NCBI RefSeq assembly: GCF_008629675.1
Contig: NZ_VWOX01000001.1
Coordinates: 620,001 to 684,000 of the forward strand
Direction: 5' to 3'
Source: Roseiconus nitratireducens
GTDB taxonomy: Bacteria > Planctomycetota > Planctomycetia > Pirellulales > Pirellulaceae
DNA: 64,000 nt
The notes under the pieces are model-generated. The model was given only the letters and a program-made list of their open reading frames with translations. It was not told the DNA's origin and ran no database searches. Below, in pieces: positions 16,625-24,490 of the stretch. Position numbers and translations under genes: made by a program. The stretch's first letter is position 1. Every line of letters starts with the position of its first letter.

Positions 16625-18763
16625 ATGAAATGTAGCGAACCCGGTGATGCTTCTGCGAAGGCCCGCGGGTGTTGGAACCGTGCCAGATCCTTGCTGGGCG
16701 CAGCCAAGCTGATCCTGGCAATCACGCTGATCCTGGCTGGTGTCCATCCGGCGACAAGTTTCGCGGCCGATTCGGTTGCGGACTCCGTTTCCGAAGAACT
16801 GGCCGAACGCGTCCAGCCCCTGGTCGACAAGCATGCCGGTGACGTCGCCGTGGTGATCAAAAATCTCGATGGCGCGGGGCGGTTTCAATTTCGTCAGGAT
16901 GCTCCGATGGCCACGGCCAGTTTGATCAAGTTGCCCCTGATGGTCACCGCGTATCGACGGATCGACGCGGGGGAACTGGAGGCGAATCGTCTACTGGTGT
17001 TGACAGAGGCTGACAAAGTGCCGGGGTCCGGAATCCTGACGGATCACTTTTCCGGTGGGTTGCAATTGCCGTTGCAGGACGCGATTCGGTTGATGATCCG
17101 CTATTCGGACAACACCGCGACCAATTTGGTGGCGGAGGAGGTTGGTCTGGCGAGGACGGCTGAAATGATGGCGTCCTTGGGACTGCAACAAACCAGGATG
17201 CATTCCAAGGTGTTTCGTCGCGACACCTCGATCGATTTGGATCGGAGCAAGCGGTTCGGGTTGGGCAGCACGACGGCGGCGGAGATGGCCGCACTGTTGG
17301 AGCGGTTGTACCGGGATGAGCTCGCCAGCGATGCTTCCTGCCAGGCCATGAAGGCTCATTTGCGGGCGTGTGATGATGGCAGCAAGTTGGCGGCAGGGCT
17401 TCCCCCCGGAACGCCCATTGCGCACAAGACGGGATCGGTCTCCTCGGTTCGAACCGACGCGGGGATCGTGCAGGGTCCTCGCGACGGTCAGGCCTTCTTG
17501 ATTTGCGTCCTGACCGAGAACAACCAGGACCGTCGTTGGACCGAAGACAACGCGGCGGACAAGTTGATTTCCGAGATCGCGCGAGCCGCCTACGATTCAC
17601 TCTATGGACGAACGCTTCCAGTCGAGGAACCGGAGGAGTCCGCACCGTTGCGATTGGGGGCGCACGGACAACTGGTCGAAGCGGTTCAGCGGACGTTGAA
17701 CGAACGCCTGCAGCCTTCGCCGGAATTGTCGATTGACGGAGACTTCGGACCACTGACGGAGTCCGCGGTGATCAGCTTCCAGCGTTCTCAACAGTTGGAT
17801 CCCAGCGGCGTCGTTGACGCCGCCACTTATGCCGCGCTGGGGACGCTGATCGAACGCGCCCAGCCGGTCCCGGCGCCCGACGTGATCAACCATCAGTGGC
17901 CGGACAAACGCCCGGCGGATCCACCCCAGGGCGTGCCGTTCGTCACGGCGAAGGCTTGGACGCTGGTCGATGTTGAGAGCGGGGAACGATTGGCGGGAGA
18001 CCACGACGACGTCGCCCGGCCGATGGCCAGCACGACCAAGTTGATGACCGCCATGGTGCTTTGTGAGTTGGCGGCAAACGATCCGGGCGTTTGGGACCAG
18101 ACGGTGACCTTTTCGCGTCAGGCCGATGCAACCCGTGGATCAACGTCGGGACTGCGCGTCGGTGAATCGGTACGCGCAGGGGATTTGCTGTACGGTCTGT
18201 TGCTGCCATCCGGGAATGATGCGGCGGTGGCCTTGGCCGAGCATTTTGGAGACCAGGCCGACCGATTGCGAACCGCCTTTCCCACGGCCGATTTCCAGGG
18301 CGTCGACGGCGAGGCGCGGTTTGTGCATGCGATGAACGAGCTTGCCCAACGGCTGGAGATGAAGCAATCGCATTTCGTCAATCCGCATGGGTTGACTGAG
18401 CCGAACCACCAGGCGAGCGCCGCCGATCTCGCCCGGCTAACCGTCGCCGCTTTCAAACAGCCACGGATCCGGCGGGTCGTGTCGACGCCGCAATTCGGAG
18501 TGGCCGTCAACGGGGCTGGCGGTTACCGTCGGAACGTGGCATGGTACAACACCAATCGTTTGCTGAAGATTGAAGGATTCCAAGGCGTGAAAACGGGAAC
18601 GACCGATGCGGCCGGTGCCTGCCTGATCGCGGTCGAGACCCGCGGTGGCCAATCGCGGGTGGTCGTCGTTTTAGGATCTTCGTCGTCCGATGCGCGTTAC
18701 GCCGACACGCGGAATCTTTTCCGCTGGGGTTGGAACACGCACCCGGTCACAGGCAACCACTGA
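16625..18763 (+). CDS. Double penicillin-recognising protein: class A serine hydrolase + peptidoglycan-binding + D-Ala-D-Ala carboxypeptidase
   Basis: This 712-aa exported protein has three domains. After a signal peptide (KLILAITLILAGVHPATSFA) the first is a beta-lactamase-like serine hydrolase with SLIK (99-102), SDN (161-163) and KTG (268-270). The second is a PG_binding_1 domain (about 342-410; SIDGDFGPLTESAVISFQ). The third is a peptidase S11 DD-carboxypeptidase with STTK (469-472), SGN (529-531) and KTG (656-658). Both catalytic triads are complete. The first domain has no E-x2-L-N omega-loop motif, so it is more likely a DD-peptidase than a true beta-lactamase. The ATG at 16625 is preferred because the signal peptide follows; a GTG at 16568 is also open. 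It lies 73 bp after the D-aminoacylase-type gene. Confidence 0.92.
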   Translation: MKCSEPGDASAKARGCWNRARSLLGAAKLILAITLILAGVHPATSFAADSVADSVSEELAERVQPLVDKHAGDVAVVIKNLDGAGRFQFRQDAPMATASLIKLPLMVTAYRRIDAGELEANRLLVLTEADKVPGSGILTDHFSGGLQLPLQDAIRLMIRYSDNTATNLVAEEVGLARTAEMMASLGLQQTRMHSKVFRRDTSIDLDRSKRFGLGSTTAAEMAALLERLYRDELASDASCQAMKAHLRACDDGSKLAAGLPPGTPIAHKTGSVSSVRTDAGIVQGPRDGQAFLICVLTENNQDRRWTEDNAADKLISEIARAAYDSLYGRTLPVEEPEESAPLRLGAHGQLVEAVQRTLNERLQPSPELSIDGDFGPLTESAVISFQRSQQLDPSGVVDAATYAALGTLIERAQPVPAPDVINHQWPDKRPADPPQGVPFVTAKAWTLVDVESGERLAGDHDDVARPMASTTKLMTAMVLCELAANDPGVWDQTVTFSRQADATRGSTSGLRVGESVRAGDLLYGLLLPSGNDAAVALAEHFGDQADRLRTAFPTADFQGVDGEARFVHAMNELAQRLEMKQSHFVNPHGLTEPNHQASAADLARLTVAAFKQPRIRRVVSTPQFGVAVNGAGGYRRNVAWYNTNRLLKIEGFQGVKTGTTDAAGACLIAVETRGGQSRVVVVLGSSSSDARYADTRNLFRWGWNTHPVTGNH

Positions 18764-18796
18764 GTCCCTTCCCTCGCACGCCGCGGAACGAGTCCG

Positions 18797-20509
18797 GTGC
18801 CAGATCATCCCTACGGTTGGGTCAGCCTGCTTCCGCCCCTGGTGGCGATCGTCCTGGCGATGGTCAGCCGTCGCGCCGTGGTCTCGCTGTTGATGGGCAT
18901 CTTTTGCGGTGCGTTGATCACCAACGGTGGGAATCCGGTCGGAGCGGTCGTTGATTTTTTCGAAGTCCACTTATGGCCGACCGTCGTCGATCCGGGAAAG
19001 CTGCGGATCTTTTGCTTCACAATCCTGATGGGCGCGATGATCGGCGTGATCAGTCGAAGCGGCGGCATGCTGGGGTTGATCCGCCTGGTCACGCCGATCG
19101 CCAAGACACGCCGTGGCGGACAATTGACGACGTGGATGTTGGGGATGGTGATTTTTTTTGATGACTACGCCAACACGATGTTGCTTGGCGGAACGCTGCG
19201 GCCATTGTGCGACCGGCTAAAGATTTCGCGTCAGAAGCTCGCCTATGTGGTGGATTCCACGGCGGCGCCGATGGCCAGTCTGGCCGTGCTTTCGACCTGG
19301 GTCGCGATCGAAATCGACTACATCGCCGAAGGCTTGGAAGGCGTCGAGGGCCTCTCGCCCGCGCGGGCGATGGAGTTGTTCATCGCCAGCGTTCCGTATC
19401 GCTTCTACGCCATCCTGGCGTTGATCATGGTTCCCCTGCTCGCGTTGTTGGGACGCGATTTTGGTCCGATGCACACGGCCGAACAGGATTGCCTTTCCGG
19501 TGACGATCAGCACGCGACGCATCCGGGAGAGTCCACCGAGCGAGCGACGCAACCGGACCAGTCAGCCTCGTGGCTGGTCGCGGCGATCCCCATCGGGCTG
19601 ACACTCGCGGTCGTGATCGCGTTGTTGTACGTTACCGGCAGGTCCGCCCTTGCCGGGGCCACCGAGGCGTCGCCGGCGCTCCGCGACATCCTGGGCGCAG
19701 CGGATTCCAGCTTGGCGCTACAGTACGGCGCACTGGTTGGCTTGCTTGCCATCACCCTGATCTGTTTGGTGGGCAAGCTGCTGACGCTTTCCCAAGTGCA
19801 AGAGGCCTGCTGGGGAGGCATCCGGGTGGTGTTGCCGGCGATCGTCATCCTGTGGGCCGCTTCGGCTCTCTCGCGGATGACCGGCAACAAGTCCGTCGAG
19901 GGACAAGCCGGCCAAGGCTACGAGTTTCAGGACCATCGTCTGTACACAGGTCAGTTTGTTGCCGAAACGATTCTATCCGGAGCCACTGCTTCGGAGGGTG
20001 CCGCCGAAGACGACCAGACGGTGCCCTTGGTGGTCCGCTTGCTCCCAACCATTGTTTTCCTGTTGGCCGCTGCGCTTTCATTTTCGACCGGGACCAGTTT
20101 CGGCACCATGGGGTTGCTGATGCCCATGTCCTTGACGCTCGCGGTTCCGCTGGTGACGGCGTTGCCGACCGCAGCGGGGGTTTCTGGTGACGTGCTGATG
20201 CACCCGTTGGTCCTTGCCACCATCGCCAGCGTGCTCTCCGGTGCGGTGTTCGGCGACCACTGTTCGCCAATCTCTGATACGACCATCCTGTCGTCCCAGG
20301 CCTGCGGATGCGATCACATGGCACACGTGCTGACCCAAATGCCGTACGCGCTGACGGCCGGCACGATCGCCGTTCTGGCTGGGACCGTGCCGATCGGATG
20401 GGGCATCGGATGGGCTTGGCTGGTCGGCGTGCAGTTGGTGCTGGTCGTGGGAGTGATCCTGCTTGCCGGGAAGCGGCCGGAGATTGGAAGCGCGGCGACG
20501 GTGCGGTAG
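18797..20509 (+). CDS. NhaC-family Na+/H+ antiporter
   Basis: This 570-aa polytopic membrane protein reads as an NhaC/YuiF-type antiporter. It starts at GTG 18797 (GGAACGAG upstream), 33 bp after the preceding gene. Hydrophobic helices fill the protein from VSLLPPLVAIVLAMV onward. Conserved-looking intramembrane polar stretches are FFDDYANTMLLGGTLRP, DSTAAPMASLAVLSTWV and FGDHCSPISDTTILSS. Two hydrophilic loops (about 225-255 and 375-415) are longer than in short NhaC proteins. Members exchange Na+ for H+, or sometimes organic acids or amino acids. The position at the end of a D-amino-acid-like gene group could point to uptake of a product, but this is speculative. Confidence 0.87.
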   Translation: MPDHPYGWVSLLPPLVAIVLAMVSRRAVVSLLMGIFCGALITNGGNPVGAVVDFFEVHLWPTVVDPGKLRIFCFTILMGAMIGVISRSGGMLGLIRLVTPIAKTRRGGQLTTWMLGMVIFFDDYANTMLLGGTLRPLCDRLKISRQKLAYVVDSTAAPMASLAVLSTWVAIEIDYIAEGLEGVEGLSPARAMELFIASVPYRFYAILALIMVPLLALLGRDFGPMHTAEQDCLSGDDQHATHPGESTERATQPDQSASWLVAAIPIGLTLAVVIALLYVTGRSALAGATEASPALRDILGAADSSLALQYGALVGLLAITLICLVGKLLTLSQVQEACWGGIRVVLPAIVILWAASALSRMTGNKSVEGQAGQGYEFQDHRLYTGQFVAETILSGATASEGAAEDDQTVPLVVRLLPTIVFLLAAALSFSTGTSFGTMGLLMPMSLTLAVPLVTALPTAAGVSGDVLMHPLVLATIASVLSGAVFGDHCSPISDTTILSSQACGCDHMAHVLTQMPYALTAGTIAVLAGTVPIGWGIGWAWLVGVQLVLVVGVILLAGKRPEIGSAATVR

Positions 20510-20833
20510 CAGGCGGTGCTCTGGCTGACCGCGCGTTGGCTGACCGTGCCGCATCGGCGGCCGAAGGATTTCTCCATCCATCTCTCGCTGACCTCGCGGG
20601 GCGACCCTCGACCGTCACGGACTTGAATCTGGATACCCATTCTGGTGCCCCTCTGGCGGCGGGTTGACAGGGCTCCTCATATGGCGAGGCTTTAGTGTAG
20701 CCCGACAGAGTTTTTTTACGTCGGGTTTCTTTCCGGCGCTGAGCGTTGTTTGTCGCTCCGCGACGTCCGCCAGAGCCCCCACGGCTTTTGTGCCATCATT
20801 TTCCTTCTTCTTCTTTGCGATCAATTCGAAGCG
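20510..20833. other. Intergenic region with terminator-like hairpin
   Basis: These 324 bp hold no supported gene. A TTGACA hexamer occurs at 20664-20669 without a well-spaced -10. The hairpin listed at 20701-20732 is the only clear element. Confidence 0.5.
20701..20732 (+). terminator. Hairpin followed by T-rich tail
   Basis: CCCGAC (20701-20706) pairs with GTCGGG (20720-20725) and is followed by TTTCTTT. The loop is 13 nt and itself T-rich. It may end transcription of the NhaC gene; the 6-bp stem makes it moderate. Confidence 0.5.
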
Positions 20834-21067
20834 ATGTACCGAACCATCAACCTGAAAACCTTGACTGCCGGGTGCCTTCACACGGCCGTACTGTGCTTAT
20901 GCCTGTCGCCCCTGTCTGGATGCGCAGAATCCGAGCCGGAAGTCGGGGCGAGCACGAATGACATTCAGTCTTATTTGGCTGAGAACCCGGATGCTTTGGA
21001 GCAGCCGGAAGATCAGCCAACCGACGAAAGCGCGACTTTCGAAGCGGGCGCCGGCGACACCGAATGA
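20834..21067 (+). CDS. Small lipoprotein upstream of the DUF1559 gene
   Basis: This 77-aa protein has a lipoprotein signal (MYRTINLKTLTAGC then LCLCLSPLSGC, lipidated Cys at about 31) and a short acidic mature part rich in Glu, Asp and Thr. The ATG at 20834 is chosen because it starts the signal; the frame stays open upstream to 20750. It precedes a DUF1559 pilin-like gene by 178 bp. Small lipoproteins beside DUF1559 genes are common in planctomycetes, which is the main support for calling it a gene. Function unknown. Confidence 0.65.
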   Translation: MYRTINLKTLTAGCLHTAVLCLCLSPLSGCAESEPEVGASTNDIQSYLAENPDALEQPEDQPTDESATFEAGAGDTE

Positions 21068-21245
21068 GCGACCTGCCGGGGTGGTGACGGTTCCTTATTT
21101 CCATTGATTGCCGTCGCGAAGCCCAGTTTGGTCCGCAATCGTCCTGTCTGCCACGAGACTGTCTGCGACTGAAACGACGAATGTTCGGCGTCGGTCACCG
21201 GCAGCATGTTTTTGTTTTTTTCCTTTTTATCGTTGGGTCGATCAC

Positions 21246-22475
21246 ATGAATCGCATCAAGCGGAGGAGCGGTTTCACCTTGGTGGAATTGCTCGTCGTCA
21301 TCGCCATCATTGGAATCCTGGTCGGGCTGCTCTTGCCAGCTGTCCAGGCTGCTCGCGAAGCCGCTCGGCGGATGAGCTGCAGCAACAATCTCAAACAGGT
21401 CGGTTTGGGAATGCACAATTACCATTCTGCGTACAAGCAACTGCCGACGATTCGCGGCGGTACCTCGCTTGTTCATGGAAACAACAATCCCCAGTCGCGG
21501 GTTCCCACCACGCTCAACGGGGAATACGGCGGGAACAACATCAATAACCTCAGTTCTCTTGTTCCGCTGACCCCCTTCATTGAACAGCAGGGGTTGTGGG
21601 AGCAAATCAGCAACCAGTTTGCCGTGACGGATCCAGCCTCGGCCGCCGGGCAATACTATTTCAGCGCGATGGGGCCGAACCCTGACATCAACCTGTCGCA
21701 GCAGGGACAATACCGCTACGACCCCTGGATGACTTCGGTTCCGACCTATCGCTGCCCCAGTGATCCCGGTGAAGGGTTGCCGTCGCAGGGCCGGACCAAC
21801 TACGGCGTTTGCATCGGGGACGCGACCGGTTATCAGAACACCGGCGGAATCAACCAGAACGGGACGCCCAATAACACGCATGCTCCGCGTGCACGCTCAA
21901 GCTGTCGCGGCATGTTCTTTCCGCGTCGGACGATGAAGTTCCGGGATACACTGGACGGGCTTTCCAACACGGTCATGGGCGGCGAGTTCAACACCGACCT
22001 CGGCGATCGTCACGTGACCACCCAGGCGGTGATCGCGTCGCAGCTGACCAACAATCCTTCCTCCTGCCGTAATGAAGTGGATCCGGATCGCCCCCGATTC
22101 TGGTTGCCGACGGCTGCCTTTACCGGAGGTGCCCAGACGCAGCGTGGTTTCAAGTGGGCCAGCGGGTACGCCGTGCACACGGGGATCACCACCATCACGC
22201 CGCCCAACAGCCCGGTCTGCAGCCGGGGTGCCGGGACGTGGCGACCGGGGATCTACTCACCCAGCAGCCGGCACCAAGGCGGCGCTCATATCCTGATGGG
22301 CGACGGTGCGGTGTTGTTCATCACCGATTCGATCGAAGCGGGTGATCAGACGGCGGGCAACATCTGGTGGAACGGCGGTGGCGCTCGGTCTCCCGGTTCG
22401 CCCAGCCCCTATGGTCTTTGGGGCGCTTTGGGCACCCGGGCCAACAGCGAGCAGATCGACGAGTTCCCGAACTAG
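21246..22475 (+). CDS. DUF1559 (SBP_bac_10) pilin-like protein with prepilin N-methylation signal
   Basis: This 409-aa protein begins with a type IV pilin/pseudopilin leader ([20 protein letters not shown]), cleaved before Phe by prepilin peptidase, with Glu at +5. After the hydrophobic helix comes [19 protein letters not shown] and then the DUF1559 domain. The C-terminus has the family's H-x9-DG signature in [17 protein letters not shown]. The ATG at 21246 fits the short basic leader. DUF1559 proteins occur in many copies per planctomycete genome and are thought to be exported, pseudopilin-like surface proteins; individual roles are unknown. Confidence 0.95.
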   Translation: MNRIKRRSGFTLVELLVVIAIIGILVGLLLPAVQAAREAARRMSCSNNLKQVGLGMHNYHSAYKQLPTIRGGTSLVHGNNNPQSRVPTTLNGEYGGNNINNLSSLVPLTPFIEQQGLWEQISNQFAVTDPASAAGQYYFSAMGPNPDINLSQQGQYRYDPWMTSVPTYRCPSDPGEGLPSQGRTNYGVCIGDATGYQNTGGINQNGTPNNTHAPRARSSCRGMFFPRRTMKFRDTLDGLSNTVMGGEFNTDLGDRHVTTQAVIASQLTNNPSSCRNEVDPDRPRFWLPTAAFTGGAQTQRGFKWASGYAVHTGITTITPPNSPVCSRGAGTWRPGIYSPSSRHQGGAHILMGDGAVLFITDSIEAGDQTAGNIWWNGGGARSPGSPSPYGLWGALGTRANSEQIDEFPN

Positions 22476-22522
22476 GTCCGGTCCGAGAATGCTGTAACCG
22501 CCGTCGCTTGGCGGCGGGCTGA

Positions 22523-22554
22523 AAAAAGGCCCTGTCTGAAAAAGGCCCTGTCTG
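22523..22554. repeat. Two tandem copies of a 16-bp unit
   Basis: The unit AAAAAGGCCCTGTCTG occurs at 22523-22538 and 22539-22554, directly adjacent and identical. Confidence 0.85.
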
Positions 22555-22600
22555 AAAACTCGCCAAACCCCGTAGCTGCCGTCGCGATTGCGGCGGAAAG

Positions 22601-22620
22601 CTACGCTCTGGCGAGCGTAG
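22601..22620. repeat. Interspersed palindromic repeat, type B variant
   Basis: The minus strand reads CTACGCTCGCCAGAGCGTAG, a variant of the CCACGCTCGCCAGAGCGTGG element found at 53868 and 58332. Confidence 0.7.
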
Positions 22621-22841
22621 CTACTTGTTTTTAAACAAGGCCTCGCTGGCAGCGCCACTTCGGGTGAGCCGCGTGACGGAAGCCGCGGGTTTCGCGCCGC
22701 AACCGGCGGCCAACTCCTTGCCGCTGATTGCACTGCAAATCACGGTGTTTTGGATTGGAAAGCGGCTCGGCGCATCTGAGCTTGCGCATCTTTTTTTCCA
22801 CCTGGTGCAGCGGAAGATCGGCGCGAAGGCTGCCAGAGTAG

Positions 22842-22914
22842 TACCCACGGCTGGATTCGAACCAGCGACCTAAGCTTTAGGAAAGCTCCGCTCTATCCCC
22901 TGAGCTACGCGGGC
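22842..22914 (-). tRNA. tRNA-Arg (anticodon CCU)
   Basis: A full cloverleaf folds on the minus strand. The acceptor stem is GCCCGCG with CGTGGGT (two G-U pairs), the D stem GCTC/GAGC, the anticodon stem GAGCT/AGCTT with loop TTCCTAA, the variable loop five bases and the T stem GCTGG/CCAGC with loop TTCGAAT. The anticodon is CCT, reading AGG. No CCA is encoded after discriminator A. Confidence 0.93.
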
Positions 22915-23251
22915 AATTCGGGTCTGAGTTGTCCTCCAGCCCGCCGACAGTTTCTCACGGTCGATGGCGATGCAGGGGACGCGTCCGCAGTGTACCTTCG
23001 AGGGATCGTCGAAGCGACCGGTCAGCGCCGCCGCCGGCGGCGGCAGGAACCTTCGATCCGACGCGACATCCGTGCAAACGCGGCATCGGGCGATTCCGCG
23101 TGCAGCGGGATTCCTGTCGACTGTTTCGGGCCAGCGTTGGGGGCGGGAAAAAGCCTGTCTCCGAACCGGAATGCGGACGGAATCAGGATGTCCCGCCGGG
23201 TGTTCGGACAAAGCTCGATCGCTGATGTGTCTTCTGCCTCGCAAAGCCCCC
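22915..23251. other. Intergenic region with GC palindrome
   Basis: No gene is supported in these 337 bp, although a frame is open from 22964 into the next gene. It must hold the tRNA promoter (minus strand) and that of the membrane protein (plus). A perfect 18-bp palindrome GCCGCCGCCGGCGGCGGC is at 23027-23044. Confidence 0.5.
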
Positions 23252-24475
23252 ATGGAACCGACGCAAAAATCTCTCGTGGCTCCGTTCTTTCCGCGATATT
23301 GGGCGATCGCGTGTTTGCTTCTGCTAGCAGTCACCTGGCCACTTTGGACCGCTAGCGTTTTGCCCGGCGGGACTTTGTTTCCGTCGATCCCTTGGATTCC
23401 TCTGTCGCCGCCGCGAGGAATGCTCCGAGGATTCGATGCCGCGGCGGTCTTGGGTTTGTTGATCGCTTTGCTTGCCGCCACGACGTGGCCTCGATCCCGG
23501 TTGGCGTGGGCGGCTACGGCCATCGGCTTGATCACTGCCATCGCAATGGACCAACAGCGTTTGCAGCCGTGGGCGTATCAGAGTCTGTTGTACGCCATGT
23601 TGTTTGCCACGCGGCCCTGGCGTTCGGCCCGGCCGTGGGTCATGGCAATCGCCGTCAGCGTGTACTTCTACAGCTCGGCCGGAAAGATCGACTTTCAGTT
23701 TGTGCACACGGTTGGGAAGGACATGGTGCAAGCGTTTGCCCGGCCGCTTGGCGGATTGGACGATCCGCTGGCGACTCGATTGGCATTCCTGCTGCCGGCC
23801 GGTGAAATGGTCATCGCGCTCCTGTTGACGCTGCCTCCAACGCGTCGGTTGGGCGGCGGACTGGCCATCGCCATGCACGTGGCGTTGATCGGTTTGCTCG
23901 GGCCCTGGATGCTCGGACACAGCTTCGGAGTCTTAACCTGGAACACGGTTTTAGCGGGACAGGCGTGGATCCTGTTCGTCCGTCGCCAAGGCAGCGGGGA
24001 TCTGGAACCAAAACACACCAGCGCCTGGGCACGATGGCCTGTCAACGCGGGCGTTTGTCTGGCCCTGATTGCTCCCCTGACCGAGCGTCGTGGCTATTGG
24101 GACCACTGGCCATCGTGGGCGCTGTACTCCCCCCACAACAGTCGCATCGATTTCGAGGTCCACCGATCGGCACTGCAACGTCTGCCAGCGGCCTGGCAAA
24201 CCTACGTTCGCGATGATGAAGATGGCGACGGCTGGCAGCGGTTCGACTTGGAATCGCTGTCCTTGGATCAGCGCTGGGTACCGGTGTATCCACAGGCCCG
24301 ATACCAGCTTCAGCTCGGTTTGAGAATCGCTGACCGATACAAATTGCAAGACGCGATCCGCGCGACGATCAAAGGCGTCTCCGATCGCTGGAGCGGTCAT
24401 CGCCAGCAGTCCTTTGCCCTGGGGCGCGACGAACTCTGGCGGCAGAACCGAGAGTATTGGATCGGCAGCCCCTGA
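23252..24475 (+). CDS. HTTM/DoxX-like polytopic membrane protein
   Basis: This 407-aa protein has about eight hydrophobic segments in its first 270 residues, then a soluble C-terminal part of about 130 residues rich in Trp, Arg and Asp. The segment VYFYSSAGKIDFQFVHTVG resembles the conserved FYAGLxK region of HTTM/vitamin K-dependent carboxylase-like and DoxX-type membrane proteins; this is a pattern judgement, not a confirmed assignment. The start is uncertain: ATG 23252 is used, ATG 23225 is possible, and neither has a clear ribosome site. It stands alone between a tRNA and a convergent sulfatase gene, 15 bp from that gene's stop. Function unknown. Confidence 0.72.
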   Translation: MEPTQKSLVAPFFPRYWAIACLLLLAVTWPLWTASVLPGGTLFPSIPWIPLSPPRGMLRGFDAAAVLGLLIALLAATTWPRSRLAWAATAIGLITAIAMDQQRLQPWAYQSLLYAMLFATRPWRSARPWVMAIAVSVYFYSSAGKIDFQFVHTVGKDMVQAFARPLGGLDDPLATRLAFLLPAGEMVIALLLTLPPTRRLGGGLAIAMHVALIGLLGPWMLGHSFGVLTWNTVLAGQAWILFVRRQGSGDLEPKHTSAWARWPVNAGVCLALIAPLTERRGYWDHWPSWALYSPHNSRIDFEVHRSALQRLPAAWQTYVRDDEDGDGWQRFDLESLSLDQRWVPVYPQARYQLQLGLRIADRYKLQDAIRATIKGVSDRWSGHRQQSFALGRDELWRQNREYWIGSP

Positions 24476-24490
24476 CGGAATCGGCGTTGA

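Larger units (their letters stand above)
22476..22841. other. Intergenic region with short repeats
   Basis: No gene is supported in these 366 bp. The open frame reaching into the tRNA from the plus strand is the usual artefact of reading a tRNA antisense. It contains a CCGCC/GGCGG hairpin (22498-22514), the 16-bp tandem repeat at 22523-22554, a palindromic repeat copy at 22601-22620 and an A/T palindrome at 22623-22638 (CTTGTTT-TT-AAACAAG). Confidence 0.6.

Noticed and set aside
16920..17440. Antibiotic-resistance beta-lactamase
   Set aside because: The domain lacks the class A omega-loop Glu motif and is fused to a peptidoglycan-binding domain and a DD-carboxypeptidase, so a wall enzyme is more likely.
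20664..20696. TTGACA and TTTAGT as a promoter for the small lipoprotein
   Set aside because: The spacer would be 21 nt, outside the usual 16-18.
22625..22873. Short plus-strand open frame ending in VVPTAGFEPAT
   Set aside because: That ending is the familiar antisense translation of a tRNA T-arm; the real feature is the tRNA-Arg on the other strand.
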